The notes beneath the pieces are model-generated. The model saw only the letters and a list, made by a program, of their open reading frames with translations. It was not told the origin of the DNA and searched no databases. DNA of 64,000 bases from Gracilaria vermiculophylla. Lineage: Eukaryota > Rhodophyta > Florideophyceae > Gracilariales > Gracilariaceae. The stretch covers positions 905,821-969,820 of the forward strand of contig JAHNZQ020000277.1 in NCBI GenBank assembly GCA_019155205.2, written 5' to 3'. Position numbers and translations under genes: made by a program. Shown in pieces: positions 12,679-23,103 of the stretch (the stretch's first letter is position 1; every line of letters starts with the position of its first letter).

Positions 12679-13488
12679 ATGAAGTGGGAGGGGGCAGGTG
12701 CAGACCTGCTATGTGCACATGCTGTGTCATGTGCAGGAGCGCATCTCCCCAAGTAGGGAGAAGGCGACAGGATGTAAAAAAGAGCGGCTGAGCTCTTCGA
12801 CACGCAACTGCTTAAGCCGTTTGAAACAAACAGCAAACACGTAAAGGATCGGTTTTTTCTGCTGACGGAACCTTTTAAAACGAAAAACGCAGCCCTAGCC
12901 ATGCAGTCGGGCACCGCAAAGGTGCAAAACGAGCTATCGACTCTCCTAGACGATGTTGCCGCTGCCATGAGTGAAGCACGCTTGGCATCAATGAAAGCAA
13001 AGAGGAAGAAGGGCACCATCGACAATGAGCTCTCTCGTGCCGGGGCGGCCGCTCGATATGTGTCGCTCATGCGCCGCACTCGTCGGAACAAGAGGGCGCT
13101 TTAGAAAATCAAGGGCGGCCTGGATGCAGAAGACAATTCGGAGGGCGACAGACCTTCAGTGGCGGCAAAGCGTCGACGACGTCGTGGTGATGCAGAGGAG
13201 GAGAAGGAAAACACTCTTATCGATCTCATCGAGCGCAACGTCGCCGAGTGCCGTGACGTTGAGTGGGGTAGTTGCGCCACTGTGAAGAAGCGCTTGGAAT
13301 TGGATCAGCGCCGCTTCCAGCACGCGTTAGACATGGATGTCGCACGTCGCCAGCGAGAAGCGGTTACAGAAGCTGCTGGTGCCAAGGCTTCCGCTGATAC
13401 TGCAGCTTTGTCCATGACCGATCAAGAAGAGCGCACGCGTATGCTTGCGATGATCGCGGAGCTCGTGCGTATCGTCAGAAAGAACTGA
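12679..13488 (+). pseudogene. Harbinger SANT/Myb-like DNA-binding protein, three stops
   Basis: One frame runs from ATG 12679 to TGA 13488 (about 270 codons), interrupted by TAG near 12756, TAA near 12776 and TAG at 13102-13104. The N-terminal part has the helix spacing of trihelix/SANT proteins (MKWEGAGADLLCAH, then KDRFFLLTEPFK). Next come a Ser-Gly-Thr segment and an acidic Leu-Leu-Asp-Asp. The C-terminal third is a charged helix (KRLELDQRRFQHALDMD) like the coiled tails of such proteins. In active elements this protein helps bring the transposase to the terminal repeats. It converges with the transposase gene. Confidence 0.65.
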
Positions 13489-13762
13489 AGAAGTGTGGGT
13501 GGATTGAAAGATATGGAGAAGTTATGAGTGCCTACCGCTGCGTCCGCTAACCAAGGCAAGAAAGCCGCTGATCAGTGAGCGTGCGCGCCATCGCTGGCCG
13601 GAGTATCTGCCGCCGCTGCTGCCGAATATCATTCTCTTGCACGCTTCCTCAGAGTCTTTGAGACTTGGCCGCGTTTGCTTTTCTTCGGAATTTTCTTCAT
13701 AATGCGTTGATAGACAGGTAGCTATAGATAGTGGTGGGCGTGCAGTCAAAGAAGGTCGCTGT

Positions 13763-14883
13763 CTAGCTACCGTACAAGCAACAAAAAATGTTCCACAGTA
13801 AAACAGCAGCCGTGTAGACAGTACTAACAGAGCCTTTATTGATCTTCAGTTTTCGCACACAGTCGAGAATTGAGAAGACCCGCTTCACTTCCTTGTACCT
13901 CCATTCGACTGAAACTCGTACGCTTGCCATCTCCGCGTTAAAAGTATCTTCTTTCTCGTTCAGAACCCCGGCTGCGTCAGCTGGGAACGATACTTGCATC
14001 CAAGGTCGAACCAGGTAGGCCTTTTCGCCAAACAGCAAATACTGTACACCGCCTACCATCAGGCCTAAATCCAACATATCGTCCATAATTGATTCTCGGT
14101 AGAGCGTGATGTAGTGCCGCCTTCCCTCCATAAGTCCGGCCAGGTGAAAAAGGAGCCCATCTGGCGTCACCAAGGACTGAATTTTCAGCATGTGCGTGCG
14201 CTCGTGGCCGCTGTATACGCTGCGCTGCATTGCTTGCCCAGGCCGCGCAATAATGATCCCTGTGCCGTTGATAAAGCCGGCCCATTTGTCAAGCTCCCCG
14301 CCGTTGTCAAGAACAGCTTTTTCATATATGGCCTCCCGCTCTTGCATCAAATCTCCCCTCCACTGGCACAAAGCATCCCTCCACCGCTTCATCATCAGCT
14401 CTATGGTCTCGTAGAAGATGTAGCATACTGCTGAGCTCGTCCGTCTAAATAGTTTTTCAAGGTCACTCCAGTGTGCAGGGGAATATAACCGACGAGGCAC
14501 AATGCACAGGCGCTTCACAGAAAGTATTTTATTTCAACGTTTAGAAGACCCTTATGCCAGCTGCAGAAGACCAGCAACGCGACCCAGATCCACGCACTTG
14601 AACCTGAAAAAAGACAAGGCGTCTTCAGTGGAAAACCGGTCAACATTAAACATACGCTATAAACTGCCGTCGTGCGGCGGAGCAGAGCTGTCAAATCACG
14701 CTGAACGAACATGAAACGGCGCAGAACTGGTCCAAGCTCCGGGAGGCTCACTCTGGATAAGTGACGCATCAGCAGCTCACGACGCAAGCGCCAGCGAATG
14801 CGGCGCAGCTGCATCAGGTTGTAGTTCTTGCTTGCCACCATTGTTGCTATGCCACCAGCGGCCAATGCCAAGGGATGTAGCAA
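13763..14883 (-). pseudogene. PIF/Harbinger DDE_Tnp_4 transposase, broken and catalytically substituted
   Basis: The last 251 codons (14518 to 13763) form an open frame. It has a helix-turn region RRLYSPAHWSDLEKLFRRTS and then the DDE core: INGTGIIIARPG, SGHERTHMLKIQSL, GLMEGRRHY, FGEKAYLVRPWM, RVSVEWRYKEVKRVF and a C-terminal LLWNIFCCLYG. Family members have Asp in INGT (DGT) and in FGEKAY (GDxAY); here they read Asn and Glu, while the final Glu of VEW is kept. Upstream codons to 14883 continue the same protein (NVDRFSTEDALSFFRF) but need one frameshift near 14650 and cross a TAA and a TGA near 14540-14560. Inactive as a transposase. Confidence 0.85.
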
Positions 14884-15294
14884 GCGCTGCGGCTCGCCAC
14901 GAAAACTGCGCGAGGGTTGAGGTGGCCTACCGGTGGCCTTTCCGTGACGGAGCGATGGCTATTCCGCGGCCTGCCACGCATTGAACGAAAACTTCCAGTG
15001 CTGAAACTTTTTAGGACATTTTTCGTTCAATTGCTTTTCCGGTACGTACAACCCATGTTTTACCCACGATTGCACCTACATTTGATTTGCGGAAACTCTC
15101 TATTAAGGTATTGAAATGTCCAGCGCGCTCAACAGACCTTGAATTCGTGAAAATATATGGGGTTTGTTATCAAAAATGGTTTAAGGCCATCAAAGGCAGT
15201 TACTGAGCCGAAAAAAGAAATTTGAGGATGTTCTGTTTTTGAAAGGAATTTTGAACTTGAATGTATTTCATAACACGATTTTGTAGTCGCATTG

Positions 15295-16570
15295 TACAGT
15301 GTATTTCAAAAACATATCACGTTGGTACCGAAGCAAAAGATTTGTCATTTTGGTACTGTATGACTACAAATTGAAGGTTTAAAATACATTAGAGTTCAAA
15401 ACCTGTTTCAAAGTCATAACAACTTTATCAATTTTAAGTCTCTTTTCAGGCCTCAGTAACGAATGTTTCAATCATTTGTCTGAATAATGCTAACACAGCG
15501 TTTAAGCACCGAAGTAATCTCCCCATTAATTCTCAAATTTGAAAAAACGTTTTAGCGATCCATACTGCTGTTTTTCAAATCAAAAGCCTTACTCGAGTGC
15601 CTTTCATGGCCATATAATATTCTTGATAATAAACCCCATACATTTTCATTGAAGGTTAAGTCCGGTGAGAGTGCTGTTGATTCTGACATATTTTTGTTTG
15701 CTTTTTGCGGCATTTCTGACACAAATTTAGAGTTGTGTACCGGGGCATTATTTTGTTGAAAAATAAAAATATCTCCTCGTAGACAATATCCATAAATTTG
15801 GATAACGTCACAACAACTTCTTGGTAGCGTGCAGAGATTATGTTACTATGAATAAATGTAAGACCTGCTTTTCCACATTTTGATATACTAGACCATACCA
15901 TTACAGAACCTCCTCCAGAGTGTCTTGCCCAAAATTTGAAGCGTTCTTTTTTTTTAAGATCATTTCAATATTACTTTAATTAATCCGGACCATGCTAGTT
16001 GACTTCTTTTCTTTAGAAAAAATGAAAATGTGTCTTTCCTCCTTTCAACACCACACGTGCGCACACCATGGTATCCATTTTCATTTATGATGATCTCTTT
16101 AAACGACTGTTATCTTATTGTTTTATACGTTAACAATTTTCTTTTATTGATCTCATGCCATTCGGTTGACTGCGATACATTGAGCATTAGGGTTTTTTGC
16201 AATTTTCTGACAGGATTTTTTTTGCGACAGAGTTCTCAGTTTACATCGCGCTGATTTGCAGAATTAAGAAGTTGTAGATGCCTTGTAGATTTGTGTGTCC
16301 ATAGATTGCCGAAGTTTTATAAAAATGAAGAATTGTGACCGAATGACATTTTTAAGGTCGGCCAATTTCCGCATATGATTTTTCATTAGCTTTCAAGTGT
16401 ATGATCACAAGCTGTTCGGAGCGAGAATGATATGATTATCGAGCCAGTTTAATTGACGTTCTTAATGTAGTGTTGTGAAACAATTTTTACTTATTTGTCG
16501 TGCAAAAAACGCACTACAGTACTACTTTGGCGTGGTTTTTAGGCGTGACATGTATTTGAAACGCACTGTA
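15295..16570 (-). mobile_element. Tc1/mariner fossil B, complete ends, 1.28 kb
   Basis: Flanked by TA dinucleotides and inverted ends: TACAGTGTATTTCAAAAACA from 15295, and on the minus strand TACAGTGCGTTTCAAATACA ending at 16570. The minus-strand transposase is recognisable between. GGGSVMVWSSISKCGKAG is at about 15860-15915, the FFNKI segment where FQQDN is expected is near 15750, and SPDL..NVWGLLSRILYG is at about 15600-15665. The first catalytic-Asp region (KEKKSTS) is worn near 16000. Numerous stops. The length is normal for Tc1-like elements. Confidence 0.75.
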
Positions 16571-16650
16571 CCAAAATCACGCCTTTTTTACTTTGACACA
16601 AAGGTGATATCATTTTGAAATAGACTGTGCTCATGAGATGAACATAACAT

Positions 16651-17943
16651 ACAATTTGTTTTAAAAGTATGGGAGAGTGCAAAAGCGGTCCAAAATATGC
16701 ATTTTCGCCTATTGTAGCCACACTTATTCGGTAAACCCCTCGAAAATGCGTTTCATAAGTATTGGACATTTCAAAATCGCAATTGATTGTTTCCATAATA
16801 CATTGTCTTCATTCTTCAAAAAGACATAAGATATTTTACATTGAAAGCTTATAGTACAATAATGCCAGCAGTACCTTAGTTCTAGGCCATTTTTCTCATT
16901 TTTATACCATGTTTTAAATGTTTATTGTAATACAAACAAAAGCTTTTTTTGATTGCTTAGTAATACTCAACTTCAAAAATAAACATAATTTTTTGCAAAA
17001 ATACTATCCTGGCAATGTATTTTGGACCAAAACATCCAGTAAATAACGATGCGTTTACAATGAATGAATAAAATGGTAACAAAAAACGGTTCGTAATTTT
17101 TGAAGTTTATAAAACTGAACAAACCTTTTTTTCGGAAGCTCGAAATAAACAAAACAGGATGTTACAGTGTGCCGTGAGCACTGATAAAAATAGATAGCTG
17201 CAAAAAGAATGTAATTTACGTTGAAGAAAACTTTGAATTAGATGAAAAACAGTGTTTTACATATTTTTGTCGTAAGCAAAAAAGACCATACAAAATTTGA
17301 AGATAGTTAAGCACATAGTATTCTATGTACTGCACTTAGATGAAAACAACTACATATAAAGCTTTTTTAATAAATAATATAGACAAAAAAAGGCTTACAA
17401 GTGCTTTTACACAACGTGTCATAAAGATTTACATATCGTATCGGAAATAAAAACTAGATTTTTATTAAGATAGCGTCGCAGTTTAGTATTTTATAACAAT
17501 GGAAAACGATCTTTGCTTTGTATAAATCAATTCCATACAGGTATTTACGCGTTAAGGGCACGTAACCCTTTTGAAATTGAATATTCTGTGCTCGTCAGAA
17601 TACTTTATGACTATTACAGGCCATTCTGAACAGGGTTTGATAAAAACGAAAGTATTCCAAATAGAGCGAAAACTATGAATATTTTAAGCATCGGAAGTTA
17701 GAAAAACGCGATGCAAAAGCGTTGAATTATTGTTATTTAGTAAACAAAAGCGAAAATCATCTATTGATGAAGGCGAAATGAAGGGGTTTAGGGGTTAGAG
17801 AGTGAAAAGTCCTATAATTTTGAAACTGTTTTTTAACTTGGAAGTTTTTTGAAAACTGATTTGGGAAGCACTACAGTACTAAAAACGATGATTTGCATCA
17901 AAATGCCAGGTGTCCTATACTTTTGAAACAGACTTTACTGTAG
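16651..17943. mobile_element. 1.29 kb non-coding element, copy 1, with IR/DR ends
   Basis: This segment matches 56275-57564 in the same order and orientation along its whole length. The ends resemble the family motif GTTTCAAAAGTATAGGACA: left outer near 16655, left inner near 16748, right inner near 17815-17835, right outer near 17915-17943. The right outer end reads on the minus strand TACAGTAAAGTCTGTTTCAA. No ORF over about 85 codons and no recognisable transposase. It is most simply a non-autonomous Tc1-type element mobilised in trans. A telomere-like insert at 17783-17800 is absent from copy 2. Confidence 0.7.
17783..17800. repeat. Short telomere-like insert in the 1.29 kb element
   Basis: GGGGTTTAGGGGTTAGAG interrupts the element immediately before its right inner direct repeat. 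The homologous point in copy 2 (about 57420) lacks it. The G-rich orientation is opposite to the tract at 9404-9463. Confidence 0.6.
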
Positions 17944-18628
17944 GTAGAGACCGCCGGTGGAAAATGTCATCTTTTATGCAAATGAGCAAGAATTATATTT
18001 TATAGCCCGACTACTAAATGTTGTACAACTGTGCAACTATTTTGCTGATTTGCTGATTTGCTGATTTGCTGATTTGCTGATTTGCTTCGAACGCTGATGG
18101 AAATGCTGTGAACAGGGTCTTCTTTGCCACTCTGACATTTTTGATTTTCTGCCAACGTTTCCATGTGGTTGGTCAATTTTTTTCGTACTGCTAATTTTAC
18201 TGCTCTATGAGTTCTTGATGGTGTCAGCTATTTGTCAAAGAGACAATCCTTCATGACTCAGCGTATGGATCTTGCCAAGTTCGAATTCAGAAAGACAAGA
18301 GCCTTCACCCATGTTTAGTTCATCCAAAAGCAAAGCTGAAGATGTCGAGCTATGGAAAAAAACTGTTGGTGAAATAGTGTTAAATATCTCGGGATCTGCT
18401 ACGATGGCGTGAATATGGAGCGGTTTTTGCTGAAGTGTTTTTAGTTTTGTTTCGTGTATTTATCAATGTTTCGTAGGATCTAGAGAACTTTATTATGGGT
18501 TGAGTGGCATTTTGCATCGTGCGAAGTGGTGCGAGAGAGGGTTCACTTGGGATTAAAAACCACCTATAATGACCAAGGCTACATGGCATCAAACAGAGAG
18601 GAAGACGAAATGTCTTTACTGGACTGTA
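17944..18628. other. Intergenic stretch downstream of the kinase gene
   Basis: Contains the 8-bp minisatellite at 18041-18086 and otherwise no ORF that I can support. It includes the kinase 3' flank. Confidence 0.4.
18041..18086. repeat. 8-bp tandem repeat, (TTTGCTGA) x 5.75
   Basis: Five exact TTTGCTGA units followed by TTTGCT. Perfect copies imply recent slippage, in contrast to the eroded sequence around it. Confidence 0.9.
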
Positions 18629-19864
18629 CTAGCAAATACAACATGCGATAGTGGAAAACGCTCGTGAAGGGGTTAACGGTTCCTCCCTTCTTGGAGGTGG
18701 TGGCGCTTCGCGCGGAAATGTTTCTGAAGCGGGAGTGTCATCTGTTAAAGTCGATGTCTGAATCATATCTTCGTCGTTGCCGTATAACCGTTTGACAGCG
18801 TCTAAGATGTTAACCCTCATTGCGGGGATCTTGGCCCATCCTAGCTCTTCCTTCTGCGTGTCCGTTAGCACAGTACTGCCTTGAAGAATCCAGGGATGTC
18901 GGAGCAGCTCTGAAACGCCTTGTCTCTCTCTCCAGTCGACGGTGAGCATTTTTGAGAGCACATCTTTCAGGTCCTCTGGCAAGTGTTGCGGCATTTCAAA
19001 TTGGCCCGCACCTATATTTTCAAAGAGCTGCATTAGGTTTTCTCCGTGAAACGGGATTTGGCCGGTGATGAGCAAGAAGATGGAAATTCCTAGAGCCCAC
19101 ACGTCGACCTTCATACCGGAGTAATCTTCATCACCTCTAGCAATTTCAGGCGCTTGAAAGGCTGGACTTCCCGATGTTCTGCTCACGCTATCTGCCGGGT
19201 TGTATTCATCGAGAAATTCGGCCACGCCAAAATCCGATATCTTGAGGGTGCCATTAGTGGTGACCATCATGTTGGCGGGTTTTACGTCTCTGTGTACAAC
19301 GTTCTTGCCGTGCATGTAATGCAAGCCGCGAAGGACCTGGTACGCGTAGTTTGCTACCTGGGAATGAGGTAGAGTGCCGCCGTTGCGCTCAGCCAGCTGC
19401 GCCAGCGTGCAGCCGTTGGCAAGCTCGAGCACAATGTAGGTCTTCGAGGAGTTTGGTGGGCGGATGACGTCGATGAGTTGGATGAGATTGGGATGGGCCT
19501 TCAACCGCTTCTGGACGCGGACTTCTCGCAAGACGGCGTCTGCGCCGCCTTTCATCTTGCGGATTCGACGCATGTCGAGCACTTTGACGGCGACCAGGCG
19601 CAAGGAGTTTTGGTCTATGCCCTCCTTGACGACAGCGAAAGCGCCCTCTCCCAGCTTCTCGCCGAGAAGAAAGGAAGTGCGTGCGCCGTTGATGAGCTTT
19701 GGCCTTCGCGGAGCGCACGGGAAGTCGTCATCTGAAGAGGAGGAGTCGAGCGAGAACGGAAATGACTGCTGGGCGAATGCGGCGCCTTGGGCGTCGGGGG
19801 CCGTGCGTCTCGGAAAGAGGAAGTCAGCGGGATCGTCGCTAGAGCGAGACCAATGCGAGCTCAT
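18629..19864 (-). CDS. LKB1/STK11-type serine/threonine kinase with C-terminal CaaX-like box
   Basis: A single-exon protein kinase of 411 residues. The kinase domain spans about 65-326: Gly loop GEGAFA 72-77, ATP-anchoring Lys94 in VAVK, catalytic HRD 191-193 with KPAN, DFG 211-213 and APE 238-240. The activation-loop segment GSPAFQAPEIA and later FENIGAG and HPWI follow the STK11/LKB1 signature, rather than CDPK, AMPK or CaMKK. LKB1 proteins phosphorylate the activation loop of AMPK/SnRK1-family kinases and act in energy and polarity control; that role here is inferred. The N-terminal 60 residues are Ser/Asp-rich. The protein ends C-C-I-C, a plausible prenylation or palmitoylation site, like the C-terminal CaaX of animal LKB1. 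It is transcribed away from the gene at 20389. Confidence 0.9.
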   Translation of the reverse strand: MSSHWSRSSDDPADFLFPRRTAPDAQGAAFAQQSFPFSLDSSSSDDDFPCAPRRPKLINGARTSFLLGEKLGEGAFAVVKEGIDQNSLRLVAVKVLDMRRIRKMKGGADAVLREVRVQKRLKAHPNLIQLIDVIRPPNSSKTYIVLELANGCTLAQLAERNGGTLPHSQVANYAYQVLRGLHYMHGKNVVHRDVKPANMMVTTNGTLKISDFGVAEFLDEYNPADSVSRTSGSPAFQAPEIARGDEDYSGMKVDVWALGISIFLLITGQIPFHGENLMQLFENIGAGQFEMPQHLPEDLKDVLSKMLTVDWRERQGVSELLRHPWILQGSTVLTDTQKEELGWAKIPAMRVNILDAVKRLYGNDEDMIQTSTLTDDTPASETFPREAPPPPRREEPLTPSRAFSTIACCIC

Positions 19865-20388
19865 GGTCGCGAGGAATCAGGGTCGAGATGCGAGCCGTGC
19901 GCGGCGGTGCGAAGGGGCTGTCGGACTGGACACGAACCAGCTACGCGGCAACGGGCGCGTGCGATGTGGGAGCGTGGCGGACGGGAGCGCGCGGTGGTGA
20001 GGCCTCCCACGCAGACGCGCTGCGGACGCAACTTTTTAGTGTCGCATCAAGTGTTTGCTGCGTACCGCGCACCAACAGCTTGCGGCATCCTGCATCTTAT
20101 GGTGCGCTGTCTCAGCACAGTATCGGCGCCTCGTGGAGGGCGCGCTCGACCTGAGCGCCTGTGCCTCGCTCGCAGGCAGTCGCTGACGCGGCTACAATGG
20201 CTGTAAGCCTGCCGCCTACTTACAGCTGCTGAATGGAAGGCGCCTTTTGAAAATTCAAACGAGCGTTCAAAGCGGCTCGCTGCAAATCAGACGCGACGCG
20301 GAGCGAAAGCGCGAGCTGCGCGGTGCGCGGCGCTCTACCTGCGTCGCTGCCCGGCCGTCGCTGAGCGTCGCGCGCCCGCGAAGCAGAC
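19865..20388. promoter_or_regulatory. Divergent promoter interval, 524 bp
   Basis: Separates the kinase start (minus strand) from the helical protein start (plus strand), so it must hold both promoters. It is GC-rich with no clear TATA box. Shadow ORFs here reflect base composition. Shared regulation is possible, but nothing visible shows it. Confidence 0.5.
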
Positions 20389-21102
20389 ATGTCCGTGCTT
20401 GCGCCCGACGCCGAGCAGCCGGCGCACATCCGCCTCAACACCAAGCAGGTGCACGCACTGCTGGACCGCGTGGAAGGCAGCCCCGTCGGCGACGCGCTCG
20501 TCAAGGAGATTCGCCGCAACGTACGCGTGGTGCACCCCGGCGACCTGCCGGTGAGGCCACCGGACGCCGCCGCCCTCGCGCGCCTGGCCGACGCCACTGC
20601 GCGCGCCCAGGCCATCGTTGCCAAACTGCATGCCGTCAGGCGCGCCCAGGCCGACCAGCTCCGCCGACAGATTGAGCGTACGCACCAGCAGGCTGCGCAG
20701 TTGCCGTCGTTGCCGCCGCTGCACATCGAGCCAAACCCCCAGCTGCAATCGCTCGCCGCGCACGTCAACGACGGTATTGACGACGCAGTCAACTTTATTC
20801 GCCATTTGGCGGAAGCAAGCGAAGATACAAACAAGAGAGTCCAAAACGTCACCACGGCGTTGGAAATAGCCAACGATGAGGGCAGCATTGCCGACCAAGA
20901 CCTCGTTGCCGAATGGACCGCCACCTTTTCGGACATTCCCGATCAGCAAATGCAATTCCCCATACCAGCCCACCCCACCGAGCACACTGAAAGCTATCCA
21001 GATGAACCCTTTGTAACACCAAGGTCAAAAATGCGCAAAAGGGCAGCCGCATTGTCGAGAATGAGTCCTAGAGAGAGGCGCATGTCCAATTCGCCAAAGT
21101 AA
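20389..21102 (+). CDS. Unrecognised 237-residue helical protein
   Basis: A complete single-exon ORF from ATG 20389 (context GCAGACATGT) to TAA. I do not recognise the family. Residues about 60-110 are Ala/Gln/Arg-rich with heptad character and probably form a coiled coil. A second amphipathic helix lies around 118-165. The C-terminal 35 residues are basic, with Ser-Pro sites (RMSPRERRMSNSPK) that look like proline-directed kinase targets. Small coiled-coil proteins of this kind occur in kinetochore, SNARE and augmin complexes, but no signature separates these. GC-rich codons at the 5' end give way to neutral codons after about 20800. Its 3' end converges on the PCID2 gene, 180 bp away. Confidence 0.7.
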   Translation: MSVLAPDAEQPAHIRLNTKQVHALLDRVEGSPVGDALVKEIRRNVRVVHPGDLPVRPPDAAALARLADATARAQAIVAKLHAVRRAQADQLRRQIERTHQQAAQLPSLPPLHIEPNPQLQSLAAHVNDGIDDAVNFIRHLAEASEDTNKRVQNVTTALEIANDEGSIADQDLVAEWTATFSDIPDQQMQFPIPAHPTEHTESYPDEPFVTPRSKMRKRAAALSRMSPRERRMSNSPK

Positions 21103-21282
21103 TCACCACTGTTGGTAGCAACCCATTGCTACCACCAAACGCACATCCAACGCTCTACCCATGTTCGGAGATCATAAAAAACATTTTAACCACCAACGTC
21201 AACGCGCTCCTTCTGGGCTCCATATCGCTGTATATTGCCGCGCCGACTGCTGAGTTTCTTTTAGGCCCATCAAGCTGTCGAG

Positions 21283-22515
21283 TCATTTCTGCGTTCCATC
21301 GTCTGCTCTCTTCTTAATCATCTTCGACCTGTCGCTCACGCGTGGAAACGGGTTCTTCTTTGACAACACCAGGTATCCAACCTTGTGCGAAATGTATCCC
21401 TTTATGTACCCGTTGAAAATCAGGTTCGCAAGAATGCATTCAACCTCATCAATGTCCATGTCTACCAAACAAACTTTTAGGCTAGAGCTTATACATCGCA
21501 AGGGTATCTTATTGTTCATCCACATGGTTTGCACCCTTCGGACCAACGAACGGAACACCAGCGGCCTCATGTTCTCCACGGCGAAAAAGAGAGCTTTGCG
21601 AATAAAAAACTCCTCATGCTTTTCTACCGCGCTATTGAACAGGCCCACATCGCCCGACTTAATGGCCTTTACAATTTCAACAAACCACGGCATGTTCAGA
21701 GTGGTCAGCATTTTGTCAGATGGTAGGCTTCCCGTCAAAATTTTCGACGGGATGAGATAAAGCACGATATGTCTCCTGTTCAACTGCATGTTGTCAGGCA
21801 TGTGTTTCAGAGAAAACTCCAAATCGCTGACAGCCTCTTCGTATCGGTTCTCATAGAGATGGAGACGTCCCGTGAAATAGCGGTATGTAGCACGATGCGA
21901 AAGCGGGAATTTGTCAAAGTAATTGGCAGACCTTGTGTTGACGTTTTTCGTGAGATTGCCGCACAGTCTTAAATTGTTGAGCTTGAAATATATCTTGAGA
22001 AGTTGATTAACAATGCCAAGACTGCCTATCTTCTTAGACTGTTCTTCTATAGATGCCCTGTCGTTGTTTGTCAGAATGAACCCCTTCTTGAGCACTCTTT
22101 CAGCTTCCTCCAACTTGACTGGCTTCTGCTTTGAAAAAGTAAGCTGACGATCGGCTTCTTCCGCAAGGATACGAAGATCTACGCAAAGGGTAACAAATGC
22201 TGGAATGCACCACGCAGTTTCGTAGTGAATTGCTCCGGTGAGAATAGTGAGCATTTGAGAGAGACTATCAAACGCGGACACCCAGTTGCTGGCATTCAGA
22301 GCGGCGGCCGCAACAAAGCGTTTCTCGATTATTTCAGGAAGTCGATCCCAGGGGTCTGGCATGCGATTTGGAAGTTTTCCGCCTTCCACCACGTATTGCT
22401 CCATTGCGGCTGTTGCTCTGCCTGATGAAAGTCTCAAAAGCTCCTGCAGCTCTTCTTTTTTCTTGAGACGAATGGCATCCTCCACGTCTTCGTTGAATCT
22501 CAAGAGGGCAGACAT
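21283..22515 (-). CDS. PCID2: PCID2/Thp1-type PCI-domain protein (TREX-2 complex)
   Basis: A 410-residue single-exon ORF with family hallmarks along its length: SIEEQSKKIG..NQLLKIYFK about 155-180, HRATYRYFTGR about 207-217, RRHIVLYLIPSKILTG about 248-263, and the C-terminal winged-helix part DEVECILANLIFNGYIKGYISH with VLSKKNPFP near residues 352-390. PCID2 (yeast Thp1, also named CSN12-like) pairs with a Sac3/GANP scaffold and Sem1/DSS1 in TREX-2, which links transcription to mRNA export at nuclear pores. Length matches animal and plant members, so the start at 22515 (MSALLRFNED) is well placed, although a tiny upstream exon cannot be excluded. The C-terminus has a short basic tail. Nuclear localisation is inferred. 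Confidence 0.93.
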   Translation of the reverse strand: MSALLRFNEDVEDAIRLKKKEELQELLRLSSGRATAAMEQYVVEGGKLPNRMPDPWDRLPEIIEKRFVAAAALNASNWVSAFDSLSQMLTILTGAIHYETAWCIPAFVTLCVDLRILAEEADRQLTFSKQKPVKLEEAERVLKKGFILTNNDRASIEEQSKKIGSLGIVNQLLKIYFKLNNLRLCGNLTKNVNTRSANYFDKFPLSHRATYRYFTGRLHLYENRYEEAVSDLEFSLKHMPDNMQLNRRHIVLYLIPSKILTGSLPSDKMLTTLNMPWFVEIVKAIKSGDVGLFNSAVEKHEEFFIRKALFFAVENMRPLVFRSLVRRVQTMWMNNKIPLRCISSSLKVCLVDMDIDEVECILANLIFNGYIKGYISHKVGYLVLSKKNPFPRVSDRSKMIKKRADDGTQK

Positions 22516-23100
22516 GACGATCAGACGTTTCGCAGATGGCGCTTTTCTGAAAAAGAAAGGTTCGTTTTAGGAACTTGACAGAAACTGGCGAAGAGCCCCG
22601 CTTTGGGATAGCGAACTTACCCTTCAGCAGACACCGCACAACGAGGCGTCCTTCGTATCTATATCATGGCACAGAACAACGTTGACTGATATGGTACTGA
22701 CGTTCAGAGCAACCCCGAGCCCGCGAAAGTCGGACAAATATACCGCCGGTGATAGTCGCGGGTTTGGCAACGTGAACAACTGCGTAACAGTTATCTTAAT
22801 CCACTTTAACCAAAATGTGTCTACAAAGCGAAGCTCACATCACGGCCAGCGAAGCCAGGTGTTTGTAACCCTTCACACAGGGAACTGGGCGCTTCCTACC
22901 CGGATCCCAAACATTTTAAACTTTAAATAAATATAACAAAAAATTCACAGGTGTTCGGAACCCGTGATCTTGGGATCAAGTTGATTCTGAGATTAATCCG
23001 AAGTTCCATACAATGACGTGGAAAACCAGGACACTCTTTTGGGCATATTTATTTTGCTTTTTTTTTAATCCTGACCAACTTTTTCACCTGTCGGCGCAAC
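22516..23100. other. Upstream flank of PCID2; no gene
   Basis: Holds the PCID2 promoter, which is GC-neutral near the start codon and grades into AT-rich DNA after about 22900. Short ORFs only. No TATA motif is convincing. Confidence 0.4.
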
Positions 23101-23103
23101 ACG

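Larger units (their letters stand above)
12135..15007. mobile_element. PIF/Harbinger transposon, about 2.87 kb, both genes present but broken
   Basis: Two convergent genes typical of PIF/Harbinger lie between short, imperfect inverted ends: GTTTCAGCA at 12135-12143 and TGCTGAAAC at 14999-15007. The plus-strand gene is SANT/Myb-like and the minus-strand gene is a DDE_Tnp_4 transposase. The outer few hundred bp are clearly homologous to the element at 23.78-24.9 kb, which confirms a mobile family. The 3-bp target duplication expected of the family is not obvious, and the exact ends are uncertain by 10-20 bp. Confidence 0.8.

Noticed and set aside
20220..20985. Minus-strand ORFs of 216 and 238 codons over the helical protein
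   Set aside because: Ser/Ala/Arg- and Gly/Val-rich shadows of the plus-strand gene, whose start context and codon use are better.
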